Of a stretch of DNA of 16,672 nucleotides, positions 1 through 7,366 are shown piece after piece (the stretch's first letter is position 1; the number at the start of each line of letters is the position of its first letter). The position numbers were made by a program, and so were the translations under genes. This DNA is from an uncultured Saprospiraceae bacterium. Its GTDB lineage: Bacteria > Bacteroidota > Bacteroidia > Chitinophagales > Saprospiraceae. A model generated the notes under the pieces. The model saw nothing but the letters and a program-made list of their open reading frames with translations, was not told the origin of the DNA and searched no databases. The stretch covers positions 1-16,672 of the forward strand of contig CALGLS010000483.1 in the NCBI GenBank assembly GCA_937959375.1, written 5' to 3'.

Positions 1-188
1 ATAAGATGTGCGTAAAGTGAGTTCAATAATTCTTCCTTACTTTCAAAATAGATGTACAAGGTACCACTCGCGATTTTAGCTTCCTTCGCAATATGCGACA
101 TTTTTAACCCCGCTATTCCAACCGTGCCTGTTAATCTAAGAGTGGCTTCAAAGATGGCTTCGATCTTCTTTTCGTCTTTGTATTTCAT
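1..188 (-). CDS. TetR/AcrR-family transcriptional regulator, N-terminal part (cut by window edge)
   Basis: The ATG is at 188-186 and the frame is open to base 1, giving 62 residues. The protein begins MKYKDEKKIEAIFEATLRL and continues through GIAGLKMSHIAKEAKIASGT to LYIYFESKEELLNSLYAHL. This is the classic TetR N-terminal domain: helix 1 (about residues 5-20), then a helix-turn-helix (about 28-50) with the family signature of I-A-x-x-A at the turn, G-T-L-Y-x-Y-F at the recognition helix, and S-K-E-E-L after it. Proteins of this family bind palindromic DNA as dimers and release it when a ligand fills the C-terminal domain; that domain lies outside the window, so ligand and targets are unknown. 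A 14-bp palindrome 14 bp upstream of the start suggests autoregulation. Genes under joint control may lie beyond base 1. Confidence 0.9.
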   Translation of the reverse strand, partial: MKYKDEKKIEAIFEATLRLTGTVGIAGLKMSHIAKEAKIASGTLYIYFESKEELLNSLYAHL

Positions 189-325
189 GCCGCAATATAG
201 GTGAATATTTATTCATTTTAAAAAATATTGTATTCGATTTATTGAAATACTACGCGTGAAGTACTTCTTTCAAGTTAGAATTACCATGAAATTACGTTTA
301 TAATCAAAAGATGAAGCGAGATTAA
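189..325. other. Intergenic spacer between GNAT gene and TetR gene
   Basis: This 137-bp AT-rich spacer lies downstream of the acetyltransferase stop and upstream of the TetR start. It holds the palindrome at 202-215, a looser inverted repeat at about 231-251 (GTATTC...GAAATAC) and a short palindrome GAAGTACTTC at 258-267. I find no clear TAnnTTTG promoter element and no strong terminator hairpin. The TetR promoter presumably lies here. Confidence 0.6.
202..215. promoter_or_regulatory. Putative TetR-family operator palindrome
   Basis: TGAATA-TT-TATTCA has perfect 6-bp arms around a 2-bp centre and lies 14 bp upstream of the TetR ATG. Its size, symmetry and place fit an autoregulatory operator of this family. 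The region is AT-rich, so a chance palindrome of this length is possible. No experimental support is visible. Confidence 0.45.
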
Positions 326-841
326 CTATACTCTAACACCAAAAATGAAGACATCCATGTCAAGGTATTTTGTTTCGAAGAGGACTTCCATTCCATTCTT
401 TTTAGCAACATGAATGGAAGCTGCGTTTTCTTTGTGAATGATAGAGATGAATTGATTGGCAACTTTATGTTGAATACCAAATTTCTTTAAATGGGTAGCC
501 ATTTCAGTGCCATAGCCTTTCCCCCAATAAGGAGGTTTTAGAGAGTAGGCGATTTCCATATATTTTTCACCATTTATTTCTCTTGGAACGATACCGACTA
601 AACCAATGAAATCGCCCGATTTTTTTTCAATCGCCACTAAATGTCCAAGACCATATTTTTCATTTCGGACCAATTGGTTGTTAATCCAATCTTTGGCATA
701 TTTCTCTATGTCACCATTATTAGCCATGCCTAAAAAGTGAAGCCGATCGTTGTCAATGAAAAATTCTTTCCAACTTTCGACATCTTCTTCAACGACTTTT
801 CTGTAGACGAGTCGTTCAGATTCTTGATTAAAATAATCCAT
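326..841 (-). CDS. GNAT-family N-acetyltransferase (RimJ/RimL-like)
   Basis: This 171-residue protein is the usual length for a single-domain GNAT acetyltransferase, which moves an acetyl group from acetyl-CoA to an amine. The opening (SERLVYRKVVEEDVESWKEF) has the S-E-R-L-x-x-R pattern of the RimJ/RimL-like branch. The acetyl-CoA pyrophosphate loop is clear at about 105-115 (YWGKGYGTEMA), preceded by the strand MEIAYSLKP. The late motif at about 136-150 (HKENAASIHVAKKNG) has the conserved Asn and Ser of N-x-x-S-x-x-V-x-x-K-x-G. The substrate cannot be read from sequence: ribosomal protein N-termini, small amines or antibiotics are all possible in this branch. It begins 15 bp after the stop of the small membrane protein upstream and is probably co-transcribed with it. 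The family call is firm; the substrate is unknown. Confidence 0.92.
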   Translation of the reverse strand: MDYFNQESERLVYRKVVEEDVESWKEFFIDNDRLHFLGMANNGDIEKYAKDWINNQLVRNEKYGLGHLVAIEKKSGDFIGLVGIVPREINGEKYMEIAYSLKPPYWGKGYGTEMATHLKKFGIQHKVANQFISIIHKENAASIHVAKKNGMEVLFETKYLDMDVFIFGVRV

Positions 842-856
842 AAATGATTCGTTAAT

Positions 857-1432
857 TTAATTTGGTGAACTACTGAATACTTCTTGTTTAGTTAATGCAT
901 AACCTTTTAGAATTTTTTCTTCTTTAATTACAAGATCAGTCATAGAGAGTGCTATGAATTGCATGACTTTATTTTGGCTATCAATAGAGTTATTGAATTC
1001 CAAGTTGATAAGGGTTGATAAAATAGTTTGAGCAAATTGATTGTAAGATTTGAGTGAGCCGTAGGTTAGGTTCAATCTTTGAATTTTAGTAAGTTCTAGT
1101 TCATTTAAAATACCAGTTTGAATTCCTGTATCATAAGCACTGAGCAATAAATTTTGCGTTCGAATACCTTCAAAAAATTCGGGTTGCCCTTTAAACCTTT
1201 TACCAGTTTCTAAATAATGCCTTGCGCTATCACGAAGCATTCGATGGTAATCAATAACCTGTTCAATTTTGTTTTTATTTACATCTAGTTCTTGCTCAAT
1301 TATTTTGACGAAAGTCTTGGTCTCTTTGGCCCGATTACGTTGTTCTCCCCAATTGGTAACTGCGAAACCAAGATAGACGCCAATCATCACCGGAATAATT
1401 TGAAGGAAGAGGTTGAAGAGTTGTTTTTTCAT
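857..1432 (-). CDS. Small one-span inner-membrane protein of unknown function (DUF6090-like layout)
   Basis: This 191-residue protein has one hydrophobic segment at about residues 7-27 (FNLFLQIIPVMIGVYLGFAV), followed at once by TNWGEQRNRAKE and a largely helical soluble domain with several Leu/Ile heptad-like stretches. A single N-terminal span ending in an N-W-x-E-x-R-x-R sequence is the layout I recall for the DUF6090-type family, common as unlinked paralogs in Bacteroidota. That assignment is from memory of the pattern and not from a search. The orientation of the C-terminal domain is not decided by the sequence; the charged residues after the span (R32, R34, K36) would favour a cytoplasmic tail. 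It lies 32 bp downstream of the Gre-like gene and 15 bp upstream of the acetyltransferase gene, so the three likely form one transcript. The function is unknown. Confidence 0.8.
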   Translation of the reverse strand: MKKQLFNLFLQIIPVMIGVYLGFAVTNWGEQRNRAKETKTFVKIIEQELDVNKNKIEQVIDYHRMLRDSARHYLETGKRFKGQPEFFEGIRTQNLLLSAYDTGIQTGILNELELTKIQRLNLTYGSLKSYNQFAQTILSTLINLEFNNSIDSQNKVMQFIALSMTDLVIKEEKILKGYALTKQEVFSSSPN

Positions 1433-1464
1433 AGTGGGGTTGCAATAAACAGTTTAACGATTTA

Positions 1465-1917
1465 CTAAAGTACTGTTTTTATAGGAATTTCTTTTCCTTG
1501 AAAATTGAATTTATCACCTTCAACTTTACCGAGCATAGCTTGTGCGATAGGAGCGTGTACAGAGATGGCATAATACGTTTGCTGCTCGACCAGTACTTTT
1601 CCAATGCCAATCGAAATGAAATAGGTTCCTTGGGAGGTGGTGACTAGACTTCCTGTTTCGACTCTGTTGTAAATTTTTTCTATATCAATTTGACCGAGCT
1701 GGTCGTTTAGTTTCAAGGCTTGCATTAGTCGAACTTCGTTGCGTTCTTGTTCCGCCTGCATCATGGCGCGCCCCGTTTCGTACTTGTCACCCACACTACT
1801 TTTGGTCTCGTTGTCTCTTGATTCTTTTGCAGAATTGATGGCACTGTTGGCTGTCTCGATTTTGGTGTCGAGTATCTGCTGGAGTGCTTGCTGGATGGAT
1901 TTTTTGATTTGATTCAT
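1465..1917 (-). CDS. GreA/GreB-like transcription elongation factor
   Basis: The protein has 150 residues from the ATG at 1917. The N-terminal half is a predicted antiparallel coiled coil with an acidic, polar tip (SRDNETKSSVGDKYETGRAM), a signature I associate with Bacteroidota Gre-like proteins. The C-terminal half (about 85-150) contains the Gre C-terminal fold, including the strand-turn APIAQAMLGKVEGDKFNFQG, comparable to the SPxxxALxGKxxGD block of GreA. Gre factors enter the RNA polymerase secondary channel and stimulate cleavage of backtracked RNA; the tip differs from the GreA consensus, so cleavage activity is not assured and an inhibitory or modulating role is possible. An in-frame GTG at 1932 would add five residues, but it overlaps a weak TAAATTTG promoter-like match at 1932-1939, which favours the ATG. 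Databases often mislabel this family as 3-oxoacyl-ACP synthase; no such catalytic site is present. Confidence 0.83.
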   Translation of the reverse strand: MNQIKKSIQQALQQILDTKIETANSAINSAKESRDNETKSSVGDKYETGRAMMQAEQERNEVRLMQALKLNDQLGQIDIEKIYNRVETGSLVTTSQGTYFISIGIGKVLVEQQTYYAISVHAPIAQAMLGKVEGDKFNFQGKEIPIKTVL

Positions 1918-1982
1918 AGTTAGCTTGTTCACAAATTTACATAAGTGAATGGGAAAACTAGAATAAGAGACTAATGTAATTT

Positions 1983-2642
1983 TTAAAATCGAAAACCAAA
2001 CTCCAAGCCAACACTGGTTTCGTTGTTAACTAGGCTTCGAACCTTAAGATTGCTCAAACGGAATATTAGACGCGGAATAAACTCACATTTGTCATAAATG
2101 TCAACACGGTATCCTAGACAAATTTTGCCCGAATACCCTAAGCGTTTACTCTTTGAACCAGAATTCCGATTAAGTGAAGTGACTCTACCTGAAGACGTTT
2201 CTCTAATGGTACTACTCATACTAATAGATTGATCATGAATGCGAATGGCACCTTCAATGCCCATTGAAATTTCGAATCCGTAGTTTTTATTTTTATAAGT
2301 ATAGGGTTGAAACCCAAAAACTAGATAGCGGCTATCGAAGATGATAGTTCGTTCAAACTTGAATTCTAAGCTAGAATAATTGTAAGTCACCTTTCCTCTT
2401 TGTTGGAAGAGGTGAGCGGAAAGCATGACTGGAAAACGTTTAATTGGATACATCCAAAAGTTCACACCAATATTGTATCCAATTGCTGGAGAAGTAGTGA
2501 AGTCTCGATATTGATAACGACCTTTATTGTAGAACGAAAGGTTGACTCCAGAATTAAATTCAAAATGCTGGGCCTTTAAATCAGTAGAGATAACTGCGAT
2601 TAAAAAAATGACGATGGAGAGAATAAATTTCGTTTTTTGCAT
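1983..2642 (-). CDS. Outer-membrane beta-barrel protein, tandem copy 2
   Basis: This 219-residue protein has an N-terminal signal peptide (about residues 1-24: a basic start, a hydrophobic core FILSIVIFLIAVIS, and a likely cut after DLKA). The mature part begins with beta-rich F-E-F-N-S-G-V-N-L, alternates polar and hydrophobic residues throughout, and ends VGLEFGFRF with C-terminal Phe, the mark of BAM-assembled barrels. The size fits a small 8- to 10-strand PorT/OmpW-type barrel. It is clearly paralogous to the gene just upstream: they share HLF-x-Q-x-G, QPYT, SGK-x-x-LGY, FIPR-x-x-FRL and GLEFGFRF. A promoter-like element lies in the 63-bp gap before its start, so it may be transcribed on its own as well as with copy 1. 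No ligand or partner can be inferred. Confidence 0.83.
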   Translation of the reverse strand: MQKTKFILSIVIFLIAVISTDLKAQHFEFNSGVNLSFYNKGRYQYRDFTTSPAIGYNIGVNFWMYPIKRFPVMLSAHLFQQRGKVTYNYSSLEFKFERTIIFDSRYLVFGFQPYTYKNKNYGFEISMGIEGAIRIHDQSISMSSTIRETSSGRVTSLNRNSGSKSKRLGYSGKICLGYRVDIYDKCEFIPRLIFRLSNLKVRSLVNNETSVGLEFGFRF

Positions 2643-2674
2643 TTTGAATGGACTTGCAGCGATAGCATTTATAG

Positions 2675-2710
2675 CAAAGTTATTTTATTTTTTAATAATT
2701 CTATTTCAAA
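2675..2710 (-). promoter_or_regulatory. Bacteroidota-type promoter for the second barrel gene
   Basis: Read on the minus strand, TAACTTTG (2682-2675) matches the Bacteroidota -7 consensus TAnnTTTG exactly. A TTTG (2710-2707) lies 24 bases further upstream, slightly beyond the usual 17-23 spacing for the -33 element. The -33 half overlaps the last codon of the upstream paralog. Transcription would begin about 25 nt before the ATG at 2642, a plausible leader. In AT-rich DNA this octamer can arise by chance, but its position is right. Confidence 0.5.
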
Positions 2711-3365
2711 ATCGAAAACCGAATTCTAAACCAATACTCCTTTCGTCGTGAATAAAGTGGTTGTATTTCAAATCTAACAAGCGAAAGGTTATTCGTGGAA
2801 TGAATTGACAGTTGTTTTTTAAGTCAAACACATATCCTAAATTCAATTTTCCAGAAATACCAATATCTTTGGTGGACTTTCTATCGACCTCAAGGTAAGT
2901 TTCATTTAATCTCGGAAAGAGAACAATAGCCGTTTCATATTCTTTAGAAAGGTCTTGTATTAAAAAGGCCATTTCCAACGCTACTCCAATTTCTAATCGC
3001 TTGTTGCGACTGACGAATGTATAAGGTTGTAATCCGATAACAATATGCTGTGTGTTGTAAACTAGGCTTGCAAAATATCTTTCACGGTTCTCATAAATAT
3101 ATTCAGCTCTTCCTTTCTGGTAAAAAAGATGTAATGAAACCATAACAAGGTTTTTGTTATTTGGGCGAACCCAAAAGGCTACACCAAAGTCAAAACCTAC
3201 TGCAGGTTTAGTCTTGTAAATTGAATTTTCATATCGTGTGTTACTTTTCCCGAATTTACTAAAATTAATTCCTTGGAAGAATTCAAGTTGCTGCGCATTT
3301 GTTTTTGTAAAGACCAGCAACAAAAGAATAATAAGAATTGGAAAAGTACGCTTTGGACTTGTCAT
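2706..3365 (-). CDS. Outer-membrane beta-barrel protein, tandem copy 1
   Basis: I choose the ATG at 3365, which gives 219 residues, exactly the length of the downstream paralog, and puts the signal peptide at the N-terminus (TSPKRTFPILIILLLLVFTK, cut near TNA-QQ). The frame can also begin at a TTG at 3383 with seven extra residues, which is less likely. The mature protein is beta-rich, carries HLFYQKG, GLQPYT, SGKLNLGY, FIPRITFRL and ends IGLEFGFRF with terminal Phe, so it should be an outer-membrane barrel. Similarity to copy 2 is strongest in the last 60 residues and in the FW-x-x-P...HLF block, and weak in the middle (about 120-165), as expected for diverged external loops. It follows a 294-bp spacer with an inverted repeat and is probably the first gene of a new transcript. 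The function is unknown. Confidence 0.83.
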   Translation of the reverse strand: MTSPKRTFPILIILLLLVFTKTNAQQLEFFQGINFSKFGKSNTRYENSIYKTKPAVGFDFGVAFWVRPNNKNLVMVSLHLFYQKGRAEYIYENRERYFASLVYNTQHIVIGLQPYTFVSRNKRLEIGVALEMAFLIQDLSKEYETAIVLFPRLNETYLEVDRKSTKDIGISGKLNLGYVFDLKNNCQFIPRITFRLLDLKYNHFIHDERSIGLEFGFRF

Positions 3366-3659
3366 GAATAAGTGCTTGGACAAAATTGGGTGTTACCAAT
3401 CTCAAATTCGCAATTTAGATAAATGTTTATCTTTTAACTGAAATTCATGAAGTTTATTTTTTTGAAGAAGGGTAAAGCAAGCTGGTTGACAAAATTAGGT
3501 GCTGTACTCGATGGTTTATTTGGTTAGAATAAGAAGTGAGTAACGTTTTCTAAACTTTGGAAATTTAGAAAACGTTACTCATTCATTTCTGAAGTTGATC
3601 AAATGAAATACCTCAGAACTTAAAATGTCATGGCATGGCTAAAAAAAACGCTTAGTTAA
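3366..3659. other. 294-bp intergenic spacer between the large-protein cluster and the barrel pair
   Basis: The spacer holds an 18-bp perfect inverted repeat (3537-3581) and two similar 16-base stretches, 3379-3394 and 3488-3503, identical at 14 positions. On the minus strand the second contains TAATTTTG, an exact fit to TAnnTTTG, and the first contains CAATTTTG, one base off. Both could be -7 elements for the barrel gene, at about 15 and 125 bp from its ATG. I find no convincing ORF here: the small plus-strand frame at 3238-3441 mostly overlaps the barrel gene antisense. Confidence 0.55.
3537..3581 (-). terminator. Long perfect hairpin, likely transcription terminator after the three-gene cluster
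   Basis: The arms 3537-3554 and 3564-3581 are perfect 18-bp complements (TGAGTAACGTTTTCTAAA and its reverse complement) around a 9-base loop. It begins about 80 nt after the stop codon of the LamG-like gene. A strong stem at this place suggests a terminator or an mRNA 3'-end stabiliser. There is no clear U-tract on either strand, so a simple intrinsic terminator is not proven. A dimeric regulator site is the alternative. Confidence 0.5.
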
Positions 3660-6600
3660 TTAACCAATCCTTGCACTCTTTTCAGCATTTGCACGATTGA
3701 CTTCGGTTTGCGCCTTACTCTTCTTACGTTTAGCGGCCGCAACCTTATTGTTCGCTCCAATTCTTGCAGCTTCTTTTTTGGCGGAAGCTTCTGCATGTGC
3801 TTTACTAATTCGATCGTTTTTCTTGCGTTCTGCTGCAGCTTTTTTCGCCTTAGCATTTCTTTCAGCTCTTGTTTTATCAGTAAGTGCGTTTCTTTTTTTA
3901 CGTTCCGCCTCTCTGGTGGCAGCAGCTTTTTCTTGATTAGCTTTTTCTACACTAGCAGCTTTTAACTGTTCTCCCTCTTTTCTTTTTTTAGCTGCAAGTG
4001 CTTCTGCATGCGCTTTTTCGCGGGCTCCTTGTTCACGGATGCGATGTAGCTCATCGAATGCTTTTTTACGTTTAGCCTTAGCATATTCAATGGCGGGTAC
4101 AAGTTCTAGTCCATCGAGTCCAGGTATACCAATAATGGTCTCAGCTTCTGGCTCTTCAATAATTACATTATTGACCGGTGGGAATTCAGATTGCCACAGA
4201 TTTTCAACACCCATTGCAAACTCTTGACTTAGTGCATCAAATTCATTTTGATGTTCTTTTATAAGAGCTTTGAGTGCTTTTACTTCTGCCTTGAGTGGCG
4301 TAAGTTTCTTGTCTCCAATGGCACGATTCAAACGTTCGAGTTCTCTTGCTGAATCAACTTCGACCTCTTTCCTTAATGATGATATTGCTCGCTCATGATC
4401 AGTAATAAGCTGATTCAATTTTTGAATGCGTTCTCCAAGCTCTTTTTGTTCTTTTAAAATTACTCTTGCTTGTTTTTCTATCGCTGACAGATCTTTTATG
4501 ATTGCTTTATTCTTATTTCGATATTGACTAATTTTTTTCTCCAAAGCTTTTATTTGAGCATTGTGCATGCCAAAGATATTCATAGCTTGAAGCTGTGCTC
4601 TTTGTGTATTTAAGACAGCAATTTGTTGATCTGTAATAGCGCGTTGTTTTTTTAGGCTTAAGGTTTGATTTCGGAATTGCACCATTTTAGCATTTAGCTT
4701 ACTAAGCATATGCATTAAGGGGACTTTTTCTTCTCTTAAAGCGGATGCGTTTTGTAGAAGTACTTTTATCTCCGCTTCCCGATTTTTGATTAATTCTAAT
4801 ATTGACTTTCGAAGATTCATTTGACCTTGTAAGTTGTCATGTTTTTGAGTTGTTGCGTCAATTTTCTGAAGCTGAAGTTTCATCGTTTGCCGCAATTCAA
4901 TAAAGCGTTCTCGTTGTTTCTTTTTAGGGTCGAATATTTTCCCATCCAAAAAACCTGGCGTTACATCCTTGACGATCTCACCCTTACTCTCGGTCATTGG
5001 CCAATAAGCCCAAAGGTGCTCTTCTCTACCAGTCAAACGTTGGTGCATTCTTGAAAAAATTTCTTCCTCACGTAAGGGGCGATTCCACATTCGTAAATCT
5101 AATAACTTGCCATTAAGCATATTTTTAGTACCGCCATTATTACTTTTGCCTATGAAGTTTTGAGTACGTAGTACATCACGCGGCAATGAAACTTCATAAT
5201 CTTTTATGGAGCTACCAATTAATTTACCGTTTTTATAAACGTGTACCTGCCCATTAGGGTCGAGTGTGATGGAAATATGGTTCCATACATTAAGCTCAAT
5301 TACTCCCCAAGATTCAAATACATGCCAGTCTGATTTATTTTCAAATGGACGAATGAAGATGCCAATATTTCCTTTATCATGTTCTGGAACTTTTCGAGTG
5401 ACCACCATTAGATTATCACTGACTGGACCATTACCAAAATCCATTATGTAAGAATAGTCTTTGTATTTTTTTAAGTTCAGCCAAAACTCAATAGTCAAAC
5501 CATCAACAAAAGTTTGGTTGAATTCTGGAACGACAATCGAGTGTGACTTTCCATCAAGGTTGAGAAGACTTACCTCAGGTTGTAAATGAAACTTACGATG
5601 AATGCGAGCATAATTTCCCTTGAGTGTAAGATCGGGGAGTAGCTCGCCTTGTCTTTCATTTACCTGCCAGTATCCGACAAGGTTATCTTCATTTCCTTGT
5701 AGTCGATTGAATCGTTCCGCTTTGATTTTGGAAGCAGAACGGATGGCATTCCAGATCCGAACTTCACTAACACCTCCATCAAAAAAATCATTTGAACCGC
5801 TTGGGTCGATGTCTTTACCAACAACCCAAGGTTCATTTCCCCAATTATTAACCCAGCTATTAAAGTCGACCGATTGGCCAAATTTCTCACCATTTCTGTA
5901 AACCGTAACTCTAGGTTTACCCCCATTACTAGTCACAACAGCAGCAAGATGATGATGACCTGTTATTTTATCAGTACTGATGTTTTTTGTAACGTTGTTG
6001 TAGTTAACAATGAGGTTGTCTTGGTAATATCCCATCAGGAAAATATTTCTTCCTGACTTAGTATGTTTTCCAATGAAATTTTGTCCGTTATCCGTTTTGT
6101 CTGGATTGATCCACATTTCAATGGTAAATGTTTTTCCAGGATCGATGGATGGTAATTCTATAAAATCATCTTGACCATCTAAGCGAATGACTTCGTTTTT
6201 AGTATTGCCACGACGAAGTGCATGCCCATCTTTTGTTTCATCAGACCAGTAGAGTAGGTTGGCGTTTGGATCAACCTTAAGTCCTCTAGTTGGCATTTTT
6301 ATGTCATATAAATCTTCGATGAAAACACCTTCAAGATCTGAGCGTCTAATTTTCTTTAAATCTTTGTCGATCCAATAAAGAAAGCCATTGTAACCATCTA
6401 CGGCTAGGTCGATTGGATGTGAGGATTCACTTGGCGAAATAACCATTAGTGTACTTGGTTCTGGGTTTTCTGTGATGTCTGTTCGCCAAATGCTGATATC
6501 GTTTGTCCAGTAAATTCTTTTATTAAATGCATCCACTTCCATTTGCCAAAGTCCACCACGATCTGGTGCCATGATTTGAAGAAATTCTCTTTTTGCTAAT

Positions 6601-7313
6601 GAGCTTTCACCATGTAGATTTCCGTGCATAATACGTTCGTTCCCTTCCATCCAATAAATGGTTCGTGATTTTTTGTCTGCATTTTCTCCGACTTCTGGAC
6701 CTAAAGCGACGGAGGTAACAGGACGTTCACATTCGTAAAGTGTAGACACTTTTTGGGTTTCCATATCCATAGCGAAAACTCTGAAGGGAGCTGCCCATCT
6801 TCCCCAGTACATGGTTTGGGTATGCATGTCGACAATGATGTCGGACACAGCTGCGTTTAATTTTTTATCCTTGTCAGGGGGTATTGGTGGTGGAACAGGT
6901 CTTGGTTTTGGGTTTCGAATCCGAACGGTCTTTTTCACAGGAATAAACCCACCGATCATTTCGGTTATAGTTTGAGTTAGGTAAGGGCGATATTTTTTGT
7001 TGGCTAAATGATAATCTGCAAGTGCAGTTTCATATTGCTTCCTAACACCTGAATCAAAAGTTTGAGGTATAAATGGAGTTAGAAATCCATTAGGTTTTAC
7101 ATCGTGAATGATGTTATTGTGTACAAAAAGTATATTTCTAAAAGTGGTATTCCCCATCAAAACATCAGCTTCCTTTTGACCTTTGGCTATGGTTTCGGCT
7201 GCTTGTTCACGTGCACCTTGAATCATCATTGTCGATTCTTCCTTTGCAGCACGTTTTTTCTCAGCTATAGCAGCTAATATCTTTGCTTTGGTTGTTTGCT
7301 TCTCTGCGCTCAT
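3660..7313 (-). CDS. Giant YWTD-propeller / double LamG-like / coiled-coil protein
   Basis: This is a 1217-residue protein without a signal peptide. In order: a charged Ala-rich helix (1-50), a non-repetitive segment (51-130), a Pro-rich linker (133-147, PKPRPVPPPIPP), a propeller-like region with LDL-receptor class B type blades (about 152-372: RIYWTNDISIWRTDI, FLYWIDKDLKKIRRSDLEG, LLYWSDE), a first LamG/concanavalin-like jellyroll (about 375-570: RLDGQDDFIELPS...TIEMWINP...VSEVRIWN), a second (about 582-790: LNLDGKSHSIVVPEF...TIEFWLNL...LLDLRMWNRPL), a long coiled coil (about 800-1035), an acidic hinge (1050-1072) and a Lys/Ala/Arg/Glu-rich helical tail (1075-1217). Such propellers and jellyrolls usually bind proteins or glycans outside the cell, so a cytoplasmic start is odd. 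It lies 53 bp after the 1520-residue gene, probably as the last gene of the operon. Its role is unknown; a binding or scaffold function is inference. Confidence 0.88.
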   Translation of the reverse strand: MSAEKQTTKAKILAAIAEKKRAAKEESTMMIQGAREQAAETIAKGQKEADVLMGNTTFRNILFVHNNIIHDVKPNGFLTPFIPQTFDSGVRKQYETALADYHLANKKYRPYLTQTITEMIGGFIPVKKTVRIRNPKPRPVPPPIPPDKDKKLNAAVSDIIVDMHTQTMYWGRWAAPFRVFAMDMETQKVSTLYECERPVTSVALGPEVGENADKKSRTIYWMEGNERIMHGNLHGESSLAKREFLQIMAPDRGGLWQMEVDAFNKRIYWTNDISIWRTDITENPEPSTLMVISPSESSHPIDLAVDGYNGFLYWIDKDLKKIRRSDLEGVFIEDLYDIKMPTRGLKVDPNANLLYWSDETKDGHALRRGNTKNEVIRLDGQDDFIELPSIDPGKTFTIEMWINPDKTDNGQNFIGKHTKSGRNIFLMGYYQDNLIVNYNNVTKNISTDKITGHHHLAAVVTSNGGKPRVTVYRNGEKFGQSVDFNSWVNNWGNEPWVVGKDIDPSGSNDFFDGGVSEVRIWNAIRSASKIKAERFNRLQGNEDNLVGYWQVNERQGELLPDLTLKGNYARIHRKFHLQPEVSLLNLDGKSHSIVVPEFNQTFVDGLTIEFWLNLKKYKDYSYIMDFGNGPVSDNLMVVTRKVPEHDKGNIGIFIRPFENKSDWHVFESWGVIELNVWNHISITLDPNGQVHVYKNGKLIGSSIKDYEVSLPRDVLRTQNFIGKSNNGGTKNMLNGKLLDLRMWNRPLREEEIFSRMHQRLTGREEHLWAYWPMTESKGEIVKDVTPGFLDGKIFDPKKKQRERFIELRQTMKLQLQKIDATTQKHDNLQGQMNLRKSILELIKNREAEIKVLLQNASALREEKVPLMHMLSKLNAKMVQFRNQTLSLKKQRAITDQQIAVLNTQRAQLQAMNIFGMHNAQIKALEKKISQYRNKNKAIIKDLSAIEKQARVILKEQKELGERIQKLNQLITDHERAISSLRKEVEVDSARELERLNRAIGDKKLTPLKAEVKALKALIKEHQNEFDALSQEFAMGVENLWQSEFPPVNNVIIEEPEAETIIGIPGLDGLELVPAIEYAKAKRKKAFDELHRIREQGAREKAHAEALAAKKRKEGEQLKAASVEKANQEKAAATREAERKKRNALTDKTRAERNAKAKKAAAERKKNDRISKAHAEASAKKEAARIGANNKVAAAKRKKSKAQTEVNRANAEKSARIG

Positions 7314-7366
7314 TTCTATGTTGATTTAGATTTTTAAAATTGAAATTAAAATGAAATTGTGAATGC

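Noticed and set aside
1465..1917. 3-oxoacyl-ACP synthase annotation often given to this family
   Set aside because: There is no Cys-His-His/Asn catalytic set and the protein is far too short; the coiled coil plus the Gre C-terminal block fit a transcription factor.
3697..3965. Plus-strand open frames opposite the C-terminal tail of the 1217-residue protein, and a second minus-strand frame at 3656-3856
   Set aside because: They arise because the Lys/Ala/Glu-rich coding sequence has few stops in other frames; their translations are low-complexity (Phe/Ser/Leu or Lys/Arg) and show no domain.
3660..7313. Type IX secretion of the LamG/YWTD protein
   Set aside because: It has no N-terminal signal peptide, and its C-terminus is a Lys/Ala-rich helix instead of the beta-rich sorting domain that route needs.
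7170..7313. ATP synthase b-subunit-like start of the 1217-residue protein
   Set aside because: The Ala/Lys/Glu helix (AKILAAIAEKKRAAKEES) resembles b-subunit stalks only in composition; there is no membrane span, and the rest of the protein is unrelated.
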